Assembly: GCF_001269885.1 (NCBI RefSeq)
Contig: NZ_LHVH01000017.1
Span: 806,001-870,000 of the forward strand
DNA: 64,000 bases
DNA from: Pseudomonas kilonensis
GTDB lineage: Bacteria; Pseudomonadota; Gammaproteobacteria; Pseudomonadales; Pseudomonadaceae
Direction: 5' to 3'
Shown: positions 18,449-29,753 of the stretch, one piece after another
Position numbering within the stretch: position 1 is the first letter of the stretch
Layout: the number at the start of each line of letters is the position of its first letter
Notes under the pieces: model-generated
What the model was told of the DNA's origin: nothing
Database searches by the model: none
The model's input: only the letters and a program-made list of their open reading frames with translations
Position numbers and translations under genes: made by a program

Positions 18449-19309
18449 ATGTTCAAATCAATTCACATGCGCACCGTCGGGCTTGCATTGGTGCTGGCCG
18501 CCGCAGCCGGTTGCTCGTCGAAGAAAACCGCCATCTACGAACACGAGAATTTCGATGACTCCGGCACGTTTTCGCGCACTTATCCAGTGAGCGACGCGGC
18601 GACCTGCGAGGCCGGGCGTCGGGCGTTGCTCAGCCAGGGCTACATCATCACCAGCAGCGATCCGAAGCTGGTCAGCGGTCACAAGAGTTTCCAGCAGACC
18701 GGCGACACCCACATGGAAATCAGCTTCAACCTGGTCTGTGCCGAAGACGGCGGTACTGGCCACCGTGCGACGATGTTCGCCAACGCCTTGCAGGACCGTT
18801 ATGCCCTGAAGAAGACCAACAACTCCGCCAGCCTGGGCGTGGGCGTGTTGGGTTCGGTATCGATGCCGATCGGCTCCTCGGATGATTCGATGGTCAAGGT
18901 CGCCAGCGAAACCGTGTCGGCAGCCAAGTTCTATGAGCGTTTCTTTGCCTTGGTCGAGCTGTTCCTGCCTCCCGAAGCGAAGAAAGCTGCCGAGAAGACT
19001 GAGGAGACCGATAAGCCGAAAACTGAGCTGGGTATCCCGGAAACCAAGGCTGAACCGGCTGCCCTGATGCCGGCTCCTGCGCCTGCGCCAGCACCTGTGC
19101 CCGCAGCGGCCACGCCGGTAGAGGAGGCCGCACCGGCCCCCGTCGAAACCGCTCCCACGGTGTCGGAGCCCGTCGCACCGCCGAGCGAGCCAGCGCCAAT
19201 TGCGCCCGAGTCGTTCGAGTCTGCGCCGACGACGGAAACCGTTACACCTCCACCGTCCAGCTCGTTACCGCCCCCGAGCGAGCCGATTCAGCCGCTGCCG
19301 GCATCCTGA
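18449..19309 (+). CDS. DUF2242 family lipoprotein
   Basis: 286 aa. Signal peptide and lipobox (AAAAGCSS, cysteine near residue 22). The conserved DUF2242 part spans about 25-180 (YEHENFDDSGTFSRTYP; GHKSFQQTGDTHMEISFNLVC). The C-terminal third is a low-complexity Pro/Ala-rich tail (repeats of PAPAPAPAP and SEPxxPP) that may span the cell wall. Function unknown. ATG 18449 is preceded by CAGGATG. A second in-frame ATG lies 6 codons on. Confidence 0.8.
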   Translation: MFKSIHMRTVGLALVLAAAAGCSSKKTAIYEHENFDDSGTFSRTYPVSDAATCEAGRRALLSQGYIITSSDPKLVSGHKSFQQTGDTHMEISFNLVCAEDGGTGHRATMFANALQDRYALKKTNNSASLGVGVLGSVSMPIGSSDDSMVKVASETVSAAKFYERFFALVELFLPPEAKKAAEKTEETDKPKTELGIPETKAEPAALMPAPAPAPAPVPAAATPVEEAAPAPVETAPTVSEPVAPPSEPAPIAPESFESAPTTETVTPPPSSSLPPPSEPIQPLPAS

Positions 19310-19381
19310 GGTCCAGTGGCAGGGAGTTACGCCCTGTCACACTTCACGCGGTAATTTCCCGACCCTGTGCTACGTTTAATT

Positions 19382-19435
19382 CATGAAGCCTTTGCTTCAT
19401 GTTTTGTTCATAAAGCAGCTTTATGCTGATGCCAG
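19382..19435 (+). other. Two short hairpins upstream of a small gene
   Basis: ATGAAGC/GCTTCAT with CTTT loop followed by GTTTTGTT, then CATAAAG/CTTTATG. The first may terminate the DUF2242 gene. Confidence 0.4.
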
Positions 19436-19477
19436 CGCCATCAGGCATTGGTTTCAATGACAGGGGAAGGACACGCA

Positions 19478-19564
19478 ATGGATGATTATCAGGAAGAGCT
19501 GCTGGAATACCAGGCATATGAACTGGACCCGTTGGAACCCGCCGAAGATGCGACGGAGTTGTGA
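19478..19564 (+). CDS. Very small acidic protein, 28 aa
   Basis: ATG 19478 to TGA 19564, preceded by GGGGAAGGA about 7 nt upstream, a strong RBS. The product begins MDDYQEELLEYQAYELD and is acidic, with 11 Asp/Glu and no Lys/Arg. The RBS and codon use suggest a real small gene, but no family is recognised. Confidence 0.5.
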   Translation: MDDYQEELLEYQAYELDPLEPAEDATEL

Positions 19565-19613
19565 AAACCGCTACGAGCTACAAGTGGTAAGCGCCAAGTC
19601 AGGTTCTTGAAGC

Positions 19614-20651
19614 TCAAACCCCTCGGTGACTACGACGAAACTCCCCGGGCGTCTGGTCGTTCCAGCGCTTGAAGGCACGTTGAAAGGCCTCGGCTGAGGC
19701 AAACCCCAGCAGGTAGGCGATTTCGCCGAACGCCAGTTCGGTATCGCGTATATAGGTCATGGCCAGGTCGCGGCGGGTGTCGTTGAGGATGGCGCGAAAC
19801 TGCGTGCCTTCCTCGGCCAGCTTGCGACGCAGGGTCCAGGTTGGCAGCTTCAGGCGGGCCGCCACTTCTTCCAGGTCGGGTTCCCGGCCGCCGTTGAGCA
19901 ACGGCCCCAGCAGCTGGATGATGCGCTCACGCAGGCTGCGAGTGCGGGTCAGTTGTTCCAGTTCCCGTTCACACAACTGAAGCAGATGGTGCCAGGTGCT
20001 GGGGCAATGCTGTGGGTTGCGCTGGGCGAGGCTGTCCAGGCCCAGGCGCAGTTGATTCTGTTCGGCGCCAAACTGGATCGGGCAGTCGCCGAGCGTGCGG
20101 TAGGCCTCCAGGTATGCCGGCGCCTCAAATTCGATTTCGATGCGTTCGGGTCGCAGCGCGATGCCACTGACGCTGGACAGTTGGGCAAGCCAGCCGGCAA
20201 TGATCGAATCCACGACGAAGCGGTTGTAGGCGTTATACGGGCTGATGGAATAGAACCGTAGCCAAGCACCCCGGGCATCCTCGTGGAAGCTCGACTGACC
20301 GCGATAGTTGGAGCCATACAGCGGTTCGAAGCGGATCATGCAGCGGGCGGCCTCGCGCACGGTCGGTGCCTGGGCGGCGGTAACGCCCGCCAGCCCGGCC
20401 TGGCTCAAGCGCCCGAGCTGACCCATGCGCAGGCCCAGGGCCGGGTCCTGAGTCTGTTGAATCGCAGCGTGGCCCAAGCGCATGTAGCGTGGAATCGACA
20501 GACGTGCCCCGGGCTCGGCCAGGCGCGCGGCATCAAGACCATACTGTTCGAGCAAAGGTCGAGGGTCTTGCCCATGACTGGCGACGGCGTCAGCCAGGCT
20601 ATGGACGAAGCCCACTGACAAGTCCCCCAGGCGCATGGGCTGCGGTTTCAT
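19614..20651 (-). CDS. AraC-family transcriptional regulator (arabinose-binding-domain type)
   Basis: 345 aa from ATG 20651. N-terminal PF12625-type ligand domain (about 20-205), and a C-terminal double HTH (about 245-340) containing the AraC signature AFGEIAYLLGFASAEAFQRAFKRW. This subfamily includes OruR/ArgR-like and virulence regulators of pseudomonads. It starts 2 bp after the stop of the nitrilase-like gene and is likely co-transcribed with it. Confidence 0.85.
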   Translation of the reverse strand: MKPQPMRLGDLSVGFVHSLADAVASHGQDPRPLLEQYGLDAARLAEPGARLSIPRYMRLGHAAIQQTQDPALGLRMGQLGRLSQAGLAGVTAAQAPTVREAARCMIRFEPLYGSNYRGQSSFHEDARGAWLRFYSISPYNAYNRFVVDSIIAGWLAQLSSVSGIALRPERIEIEFEAPAYLEAYRTLGDCPIQFGAEQNQLRLGLDSLAQRNPQHCPSTWHHLLQLCERELEQLTRTRSLRERIIQLLGPLLNGGREPDLEEVAARLKLPTWTLRRKLAEEGTQFRAILNDTRRDLAMTYIRDTELAFGEIAYLLGFASAEAFQRAFKRWNDQTPGEFRRSHRGV

Positions 20652-20653
20652 GT

Positions 20654-21784
20654 TCACAACCACAGGTTCAGCAGGCGGGCGCCACGGGCGTTGCCATCGG
20701 GGAAGTGTTGGCCGTTGTGGCTGATGAAGCTCTGGCCGGCGCTGCCGCTGTCCCAGAACTGGCCCCGTAGGAACACGCTGACGCCGCCTCGGGCCTGGCT
20801 GATGGGCAATTGGCCGGTCAGTGTCAGGCGATGCCAGGCTTGTCCCTCGCTCACTTCACCCGGTTTGAGGCTTACCTCGCTCGGCGTGGACAGGCCTTTG
20901 TAACCGCTCCAGGGTTTGTCCCACGTATCGCGACCGATGATGAAGGCGGGCACCGCAATGAGTTGCGCGCCCTGGTCGTTGAGTTGCCGGTAGTGGAGCG
21001 GGTACCAGCTGTCGCTGCCAATCAGCACGCCCAGGCGTCCGGCGGGGGTGTCGATGACGTGGGGGGCGCCCGGGTGGTCGGCGCCAAGCACATCCTGCTG
21101 TTCAAAGACGGGATGTCGTTGGCGTTGTGGCTGGCCGATTGGCCGGCCGTCGCTGCCGAACACCAGGCTGCTGTTATACAGCGCGCCGCGGCCGACTTTC
21201 AGTTCACCGTCGCTGACGCTGGGCTCGGGAAGTACGATGGAACCGGCCACCAGGGTGATGCCGAACTCCTTGGCCAAGCCACCGAACAGCGCTTGATAGT
21301 CATGGGCCATGCGCTCGGCTTTCATGCGCAGGTAGGCATCGCCCAGTCGGTTATCGCCTTGAGCGCTGACCAGCGCCTGGATAAACGCCAGCGGATTGCT
21401 GACCGCCAGCCAGTTCATGGCTTCCTTCAACGTGGTGGCCTGGTACAACTCGTCTTTTTCACCGCCGACCATCAACCAGGTGCCGATGTGCTCGGGCAGG
21501 ACCACCACGGTCTTGGCATTGAGCAAGCCCTGGTCGCGAGCCGCCTGCAGATAGGCCGCCAGTTTGCGATGCAGGCGCTCGGGGCTCTGGTAGTCGGTGG
21601 GGAACAGTTCGGGCTGGATGCCCAGCAGATTGCCGCGGTCGGCGGGCGTGCCCTGGTTCACCGCCAGGTGGATGCGCAGGTCCGACAGGTAATGACCCAC
21701 CGGACGATCCGTCGTCCACAGTGCGTAGGTGATCAGGGCGGCAATCAAGGCCAAGGAAAACAGCAGGTACAGAAATTTGCGCAT
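20654..21784 (-). CDS. Membrane-anchored nitrilase-superfamily protein with altered active site
   Basis: 376 aa. One N-terminal helix (about 4-24) anchors a C-N hydrolase-like domain facing the periplasm. The Glu of the triad is visible in LPEHIGTW (Glu98). The expected catalytic cysteine motif (ICYD) reads IGSD at 255-258, so Cys is replaced by Gly. The usual Lys region reads QPQRQRHPVF without Lys. Either inactive or a changed mechanism. Operon partner is the AraC regulator. Confidence 0.75.
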   Translation of the reverse strand: MRKFLYLLFSLALIAALITYALWTTDRPVGHYLSDLRIHLAVNQGTPADRGNLLGIQPELFPTDYQSPERLHRKLAAYLQAARDQGLLNAKTVVVLPEHIGTWLMVGGEKDELYQATTLKEAMNWLAVSNPLAFIQALVSAQGDNRLGDAYLRMKAERMAHDYQALFGGLAKEFGITLVAGSIVLPEPSVSDGELKVGRGALYNSSLVFGSDGRPIGQPQRQRHPVFEQQDVLGADHPGAPHVIDTPAGRLGVLIGSDSWYPLHYRQLNDQGAQLIAVPAFIIGRDTWDKPWSGYKGLSTPSEVSLKPGEVSEGQAWHRLTLTGQLPISQARGGVSVFLRGQFWDSGSAGQSFISHNGQHFPDGNARGARLLNLWL

Positions 21785-21956
21785 GGGGAACAGTCAGCGG
21801 CCGTGTGCAGGTTCGTGATTTTTCATCAAGAGTTACGGGGCAGGGTACGGTAAAACAAGGGATTAGCGAAGGGCGGACGCTGATTTGTCCTCACGGCAGG
21901 CACACGCAAAGGCGTCCATGGAACCCTTGGACCGCGTGCTGCGCGGGCAAGGCGCG

Positions 21957-23174
21957 CTAGTGACTTTTGGCCTTCCTGATCCGGATCAGAATCAGCAGCA
22001 TGATCAACAGCACCGGCGGCGTCATGCCCAGCAGCGCTTCGCGGGCCGAGAGGTTCGCGCCCAAGGCGTGCAGCCCGCTGTAGACCAGTTTGAACAGATT
22101 GATCAGGTAGTAGGTGATGGCAATGATCGACAGGCCTTCCACCGCGCGCTGGATTTTTATTTGTGCATCGGCGCGGGCATTGAGGCTGCGCAGGATCTCG
22201 GCGTTCTGGTCTTCCATCTCGACTTGCACGCGTGCTTGCAGCAAGTCACCCAGATTGGCGACGCTCATGGCCAGTTGTTCGAGGCGCTGTTCGGTGGCTG
22301 CGCAATAACGCACCGTGGGTTTGAAGCGCCGTTCGATGAACACGCCCAGCCGTTGGCAATCGCCCAGGTGACTTTCGCGCAACTCCCCCAGGCGCTCGAA
22401 CACCAGTTGGGCGTAGGCGCGGGTTGCGCTGAAACGGTGGCGATTCCTGACCGTGCTGCTGACCACCTGGCGAGACAGCAGGGCGATGTCCTCCAGCAAG
22501 GCCTTGGCATGCACGCCGCTGGCATTGGCGTTGCGCTCGGACAGGCTCACCAGGGTGCGATCGAATTCGTTCAGTTGCGGGTCCAGTGCCTTGGCGGTAT
22601 TGAGCGACAAGGACGCCATCATGCGATAGGTCTCGATTTCCAGCAGGCGCCGGATCATGCGGCCCTGGCGATAAGCGTTGAGCCGTCGATTGATGAACAG
22701 CAGGCGGTTGGTGCCGTCCTCGGTCAGGCGAAAATCGCTCCAGACCACTGCATCGCCGCCGCCCACGCACGAGCCGCAAGGGTCCTTGAAACCGTAGCTG
22801 GGCAGGTCGAGACCGGCTTCGGCGCGCACCACCACCTGAACGGCATTGATGAGGTGCTGGGAATGACCTTCGATACCCTGGGCAAGGCAGTCGGGCAGCG
22901 TTGTCCAGTGCAGTTCATTGGTGCTGGCGGGAACGACGAGGGTCAGGGTGAAGAACTCGGCGTGGCGCTCCCACTTGAGCGGGTGTCCTTCCAGGCGGGT
23001 GATGCCTTGTGCGGCTTCTGCTGCGTGGGTTTCAGGGCACAGTCGCTCGAGCAGCGCGTTGCACTGGGCGTTGTCGCCCAGAAACGCCAGGTGGAAGACG
23101 TGGGCCGGTTCGTCGAAATACAACGACGGGCGGGCGTGCAACTCGTTGTGCAGCATTTTTCGTTGGGGATGCAT
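21957..23174 (-). CDS. DUF3422 family membrane protein
   Basis: 405 aa. Begins with the family hallmark LHNELHARP (residues 8-16), then a large soluble domain with central helices, and two C-terminal membrane helices (about 345-365 and 385-400) ending IRIRKAKSH. Widely conserved in proteobacteria with unknown function. Start is ATG 23174. Appears monocistronic. Confidence 0.88.
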   Translation of the reverse strand: MHPQRKMLHNELHARPSLYFDEPAHVFHLAFLGDNAQCNALLERLCPETHAAEAAQGITRLEGHPLKWERHAEFFTLTLVVPASTNELHWTTLPDCLAQGIEGHSQHLINAVQVVVRAEAGLDLPSYGFKDPCGSCVGGGDAVVWSDFRLTEDGTNRLLFINRRLNAYRQGRMIRRLLEIETYRMMASLSLNTAKALDPQLNEFDRTLVSLSERNANASGVHAKALLEDIALLSRQVVSSTVRNRHRFSATRAYAQLVFERLGELRESHLGDCQRLGVFIERRFKPTVRYCAATEQRLEQLAMSVANLGDLLQARVQVEMEDQNAEILRSLNARADAQIKIQRAVEGLSIIAITYYLINLFKLVYSGLHALGANLSAREALLGMTPPVLLIMLLILIRIRKAKSH

Positions 23175-23392
23175 GCAAGGGCGACCGTGTGATTAGCGTA
23201 TTGTTGGTTTGAGCACCTGGGCCAGCGTTGATAGGACTGGTCCATCCCGTCGAGAGTCACGCACGGTGGATCGGCACGCTGCACATTTGGATCATTAAGT
23301 TGTCAGTTACGGTCATTGAGCGCCCGCACCCCGACTCTTACGCTGTGGGTCATGACAGACGCAAGCCGCAGAGCTCGCGCTTTTTCCCGTGA

Positions 23393-25453
<2,061 letters not shown>

Positions 25454-25482
25454 CGTACAGCCCTGTAGACACCCGGATCCCC

Positions 25483-25571
25483 TGTGGGAGCGAGCCTGCT
25501 CGCGATGGCGGTTAGTCAGTTTCAGAAATGCTGGCTGACCCACCGCTATCGCGAGCAGGCTCGCTCCCACA
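25483..25571. repeat. REPIN
   Basis: TGTGGGAGCGAGCCTGCTCGCGATGGCGG and the inverse CCGCTATCGCGAGCAGGCTCGCTCCCACA, immediately after fadH. Confidence 0.85.
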
Positions 25572-25643
25572 AGTTTTTTCGATGTCAGGGAGTCCGCGAC
25601 CAGCTGTTAAGATGCCGGCCTATTTCCCCACGGGCCTGCTGCC

Positions 25644-26552
25644 ATGCTGCTTCCCGCCCTCGACTGGCATCCCCAACCCCGACTCGACCCCCTTCACCTG
25701 GACTGGCTCGCCCGTGCCGGTGTTGAAGTGGCGGTGTTGCGCCTGGACCGGATCGATCCGCTGATCAGCGGCAACAAGTGGTTCAAGCTGGTCCATCATT
25801 TGCGCGCCGCCCATGAGGCCGGTGCCGAGGGGGTCATGAGCCTGGGCGGGGCCTATTCCAACCATTTGCATGCGTTGGCCGCGGCGGGCAAGCGCTTCGG
25901 GTTTCCCACGGTGGGGTTGTTGCGTGGTCATCCCCAGGACACGCCAACAGTGCGCGACCTGAAGGCGTTTGGCATGGACCTGCACTGGTTGGGTTTTGGC
26001 GGATACCGAGAGCGGCACGCGCCGGGTTTCTGGGCGCCGTGGCAGATCCGCTATCCCTATTTGCATCCGGTGCCCGAGGGCGGTTCGGGGTTGCCTGGCG
26101 CACTAGGCTGCATGGCCTGGGCAGCCAATGTCCGTGAACAACTGGCAACGTTGGGATGGGCGGATTATCACGGCTGGTGGCTGGCCTGCGGCACCGGCAC
26201 ATCGCTGGCCGGGCTGGTGCTGGCCGAAGCAGGACAGCGTCCGGTCTATGGCGTGCTGGCGGTGCCCCAGGACCATGGCGTGGCGCAGCAAGTCGAAAGC
26301 ATCTTGGGGGAGGCGGGCCTTTGCCGTGCGCTTTATGAACTGTTCGACGGCAGCCGTGGCGGTTTCGCCCGGGTCGATGCCGAACTCGCCGAGTTCATCG
26401 AAACCACGGCGGCCATCGAACTGGAGCCGTTGTACACCGGCAAAGCCTTGATGTTGCTTAAAGCGCGGGTCGAGGCCGGAGGCTTTGCCCCCGGCACCCG
26501 TTTGATTTTCGTCCACACCGGCGGTTTGCAAGGCCGCCGAGGGTTCGAGTAA
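25644..26552 (+). CDS. PLP-dependent D-cysteine desulfhydrase / ACC-deaminase-like enzyme
   Basis: 302 aa, fold-type II PLP enzyme. The PLP lysine is in SGNKWFKL (about 42-49), followed by GGAYSNHLHALA. The cofactor glycine loop is in ACGTGTSLAG, and the C-terminus shows HTGGLQGRRGF. Members act on D-cysteine or related small amino acids. The substrate is not resolved, and true ACC deaminase activity is not claimed. Somewhat shorter than ACC deaminase (about 338 aa). Confidence 0.82.
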   Translation: MLLPALDWHPQPRLDPLHLDWLARAGVEVAVLRLDRIDPLISGNKWFKLVHHLRAAHEAGAEGVMSLGGAYSNHLHALAAAGKRFGFPTVGLLRGHPQDTPTVRDLKAFGMDLHWLGFGGYRERHAPGFWAPWQIRYPYLHPVPEGGSGLPGALGCMAWAANVREQLATLGWADYHGWWLACGTGTSLAGLVLAEAGQRPVYGVLAVPQDHGVAQQVESILGEAGLCRALYELFDGSRGGFARVDAELAEFIETTAAIELEPLYTGKALMLLKARVEAGGFAPGTRLIFVHTGGLQGRRGFE

Positions 26553-26558
26553 CAGCGA

Positions 26559-27107
26559 TCAGCCGCGTTTGGGCATCATCCGCAACAGCGTGTTGTCCCG
26601 TACCACATAGTGGTGGTACAGCCCCGCCAAGGCATGCAAGCCAATCAACCAATAGCCGATGGTGCCACCCAGCACATGCCAGCCTTCCAGTTGCTTGGCA
26701 AACTCCTTGTCCTGATCGATGAGCAAGGGCAGATCGAAACCGTAGAACATCACTTGATGACCTTCGGCGCTGGTGATCAGCCAGCCCAGCAGCGGCATGG
26801 CGATCATGAACAGGTACAGCGCCCAGTGCATCAGGCGAGCCAGGACGGTTTGCCACACAGGCGAGGCCGGGAAAATCGCCGGTGTCTTACCCATGCTGCG
26901 GGCGAACAGGCGCAGCCAGACCAGTAGGAACACTGTCAGGCCGAGCATGAAGTGCGCTTCCTTGATCAGGGTCCGGCCGCCACTGCCCTTGGGGAAAATC
27001 CCCCGGAACTCGATGCAGGCATAAACCACGGCCAGCAGCACCAGCATCAGCCAATGCAAGGTCACCGTGACGGTACTGTAGCGGCTTTCTGAGCTTTTCC
27101 AGGGCAT
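26559..27107 (-). CDS. Cytochrome b561
   Basis: 182 aa from ATG 27107. Four membrane helices with heme-ligand histidines in helix 1 (TLHWLML) and in HFMLGL, LHALAGLYHHY. Di-heme inner-membrane electron carrier. In the CybB family it oxidises ubiquinol and reduces superoxide. Convergent with the PLP enzyme gene. Confidence 0.88.
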   Translation of the reverse strand: MPWKSSESRYSTVTVTLHWLMLVLLAVVYACIEFRGIFPKGSGGRTLIKEAHFMLGLTVFLLVWLRLFARSMGKTPAIFPASPVWQTVLARLMHWALYLFMIAMPLLGWLITSAEGHQVMFYGFDLPLLIDQDKEFAKQLEGWHVLGGTIGYWLIGLHALAGLYHHYVVRDNTLLRMMPKRG

Positions 27108-27233
27108 TGCGGGTATCTCCAACGATCAGGGTAGAGCGCCGTCTAGAGCGGCGTTGTCTATTTACTGTAAGCCCGTTTCGTTGAATTGGCATGAGCCAGA
27201 TCAGTTTTGCCCGCATGAAGCCACAGGGATGTA

Positions 27234-28640
27234 TCAGGGTGTGAAGTCCGGCGGATTCAGCAGCCAGTCCAACAGCAACCCGGCATCAGGATTGCGCCGG
27301 GGCGGTTTCGGGGGTGCGGCGGTTTGTCCTGCGCCAGTATCGACAGCCCCCGGGCACAGCACCGGTCGATCAGGGTCGCCATCGAGAAAACTCACCAGCA
27401 CTTCGCTGCCGGCCATCAGGCTGGGGCTGCCATCCAGCGTCAGCCGCGACACGGGCAGCGTGATGCCGTCCTGGTCCGGCGCCCATAGGCTGACACTCAC
27501 CTGGCCGCGCTCATCGGGGCTGGCCGGCTGGCCGGTGCGGCCGAGTACATAGGCCAGGTGGTACCCGGGGATGCAGGGCTTGGGGTGCTTGAGGGCCGGC
27601 CGGAACGTGGTAGACCAGGGAATGGCGGTGAACCGGTTGCGGTAGTCACGGGCCGACGGTGTGGTGGGCAGGTCCGGTTCCAGGATCGAAAACTGTCGTC
27701 CGCGATGCTGGACCTCGGTGATCAGCCATTGATCGTTGAAGGTGGAAACCGGGTGTTCGCAGATCTGCACGATGTTGCCGCCGTGCACGGTCGGTTGGGT
27801 GCTGTGGCCATGGATTTCCCGTTGCCGGCAGCGCAATCGTTCAAGGTGGCGGCGACCGGCCTGGTAACGGTGAGCCAAGGCCGGGTTGCTGCGCATGGCT
27901 TCGTGATCGATCCGCTCAAGGGGTTGATTCGCTGCCGAGGCCTCGGTTTCGGGCTGGGCCCGGTCACTGAACCCGACAGGCAGGCCAGGCATCATCGGGT
28001 GGTGACGCAAATACAAGCGCTTGATGGTCGGTAGCTGGCTGTCGTTCGGGTGCAGAGGCAGCTCGACGGGGCGCGCGGGAAAGCTCTTCGGGTCTTCGGC
28101 AAACACCAGGACATGGCCCTGGGGCGCGTGTTCGAAGTGGTAATGGATGCCTTCCTCCTCGCACAGCCGTTGCAGGAGGGTCAGGTCGCTTTCGTCGTAC
28201 TGGATGCAGAATGGGCGACACGGATACTGCCCATGGGGCAGTTCGAAACGGTAACCGTCGACGGGTAGCGCGTGTTCTTCCAGCAGGCGTTGCAGCACCT
28301 GTACCACGCTGAGCCGATGGAAAACCCGGCGCCGCGGGCCTTGCTCCAGTTGCTGGAGGTAGGGAACCAACGTCAAGCGATAGCCGATGCGCCGCGGCGC
28401 CAGGGCATTGAGGCTAACGCTGTGGACAATCCCATGGACGCCCGATTCACCGTCCAGGCGCAGGAAGGCCGGTTCCCCCAAGAGCAGCTTGGGATCTATC
28501 GGTGGGGCCAGGCCGATCAGTTCGAGGTCAAAGCGGTATGGCTGGTTGAGGGCTTCGCGGCCGTTGAAGCGCAAGACTTGCAGTTGCAAGTCGCTTTGCG
28601 TGAGCGTCAGGCTGAAGGGACTTTCCGTGTCGTTGCGCAT
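27234..28640 (-). CDS. vgrG: Orphan type VI secretion VgrG, shortened
   Basis: 468 aa. Residues 1-350 match the gp27/gp44-like base domain (HGIVHSVS; QYDESDLTLLQRLCEEEGIHYHFEH). Residues about 360-435 are the gp5 OB fold (GQVSVSLWAPDQDG... GSEVLVSFLDGDPDRPV). Then comes a short Pro-rich end (AAPPKPPRRNPDAG) in place of the usual C-terminal beta-helical needle. The family normally exceeds 600 aa. No Hcp, PAAR or immunity gene adjoins. Confidence 0.85.
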   Translation of the reverse strand: MRNDTESPFSLTLTQSDLQLQVLRFNGREALNQPYRFDLELIGLAPPIDPKLLLGEPAFLRLDGESGVHGIVHSVSLNALAPRRIGYRLTLVPYLQQLEQGPRRRVFHRLSVVQVLQRLLEEHALPVDGYRFELPHGQYPCRPFCIQYDESDLTLLQRLCEEEGIHYHFEHAPQGHVLVFAEDPKSFPARPVELPLHPNDSQLPTIKRLYLRHHPMMPGLPVGFSDRAQPETEASAANQPLERIDHEAMRSNPALAHRYQAGRRHLERLRCRQREIHGHSTQPTVHGGNIVQICEHPVSTFNDQWLITEVQHRGRQFSILEPDLPTTPSARDYRNRFTAIPWSTTFRPALKHPKPCIPGYHLAYVLGRTGQPASPDERGQVSVSLWAPDQDGITLPVSRLTLDGSPSLMAGSEVLVSFLDGDPDRPVLCPGAVDTGAGQTAAPPKPPRRNPDAGLLLDWLLNPPDFTP

Positions 28641-28859
28641 CGCAGCTCCTACTGGCGGGGAGAGAGGCGCAGAGGGTACGAAACCGCGGGGGAAAACGGT
28701 GCTTGTGAGGCGCTATTTCAGAAACGCCCTACAACACGCTGTGAAAATGTCGATCCGGCAGGGTGCATTTTTTGGTCGATCAGCCGGTTTAGGCCGTATA
28801 AACTTGCGCCACAGCGCCGGCCGGCAGATGTCTCGGCGCGTCAGACAAGAGAGTGAGTA

Positions 28860-29564
28860 ATGGGCGCACAGTGGAAGGTTAAACACAAAGAAGCGGCTGC
28901 CAACGCCAAGGGCAAGATCTTCGGCAAACTGGTGAAGGAAATCACCATTGCCGCGCGCAACGGTGCGGATACCGCTACCAACGCGCACTTGCGACTGGTT
29001 GTCGAACAGGCGAAGAAGGCCTCGATGCCCCGCGAGACCCTGGAACGTGCGATCAAGAAAGGTTCTGGCCAGCTCGGTGAAACCGTGCAATACCACCGCG
29101 TCACCTACGAAGGGTTCGCGCCGCACCAGGTGCCGCTGATCGTTGAATGCGTGACCGATAACATCAACCGCACCGTTGCCGAAATTCGCGTCGCGTTCCG
29201 CAAGGGCCAACTCGGCGCCTCGGGTTCGGTGGCGTGGGACTTCAACCATGTCGGCATGATCGAAGCCGCGCCGGACAGCCCGGACGCCGATCCGGAAATG
29301 GCCGCCATCGAGGCCGGCGCCCAGGATTTCGAGCCGGGCGAAGACGACGCGACGTTGTTCCTCACCGACCCTGCCGACCTCGACGCTGTCCAGAAGGCCT
29401 TGCCGGAGCAGGGTTTCACCGTATTGTCGGCCAAGCTGGGCTACCAGCCGAAAAACCCGGTCAGTGGCCTCACCGACGAGCAGATGGCTGAAGTCGAAGC
29501 CTTCCTCGAAGGCCTCGACAACCACGATGACGTGCAGGACATGTTTGTCGGGTTGGCGGGTTAA
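28860..29564 (+). CDS. YebC/PmpR family protein, YeeN-type paralog
   Basis: 234 aa. Begins [19 protein letters not shown] rather than MAGHSKW, which marks the YeeN/YebC2 branch. Three-domain fold with [12 protein letters not shown] and [12 protein letters not shown]. YebC-family proteins were described as transcription regulators and more recently as translation factors. The classical yebC normally precedes ruvC and is not in this window. Confidence 0.88.
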   Translation: MGAQWKVKHKEAAANAKGKIFGKLVKEITIAARNGADTATNAHLRLVVEQAKKASMPRETLERAIKKGSGQLGETVQYHRVTYEGFAPHQVPLIVECVTDNINRTVAEIRVAFRKGQLGASGSVAWDFNHVGMIEAAPDSPDADPEMAAIEAGAQDFEPGEDDATLFLTDPADLDAVQKALPEQGFTVLSAKLGYQPKNPVSGLTDEQMAEVEAFLEGLDNHDDVQDMFVGLAG

Positions 29565-29612
29565 GCAGTACACCCCTGTGACGAGGGAATTTATCCCTGG
29601 GTGCGGTTCATT

Positions 29613-29700
29613 CTGTGGGAGCAAGGCTTGCCCGCGATGAAGATGACGCGGTCTCTGAGAAAACGGGGTGTCCGCATCGCGGGCAAGCCTTGCTCCCACA
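29613..29700. repeat. REPIN, CAAGGCTTGCCCGCGAT subtype
   Basis: CTGTGGGAGCAAGGCTTGCCCGCGAT and its inverse. It differs from the GCTTGCTCGCGA subtype found elsewhere in the window, and matches 31181-31267. Confidence 0.85.
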
Positions 29701-29753
29701 GATAAATCCCCTCGCCACAATAGGCGGTGTGCTTGTTAGCTTGGGGTGCTGGT

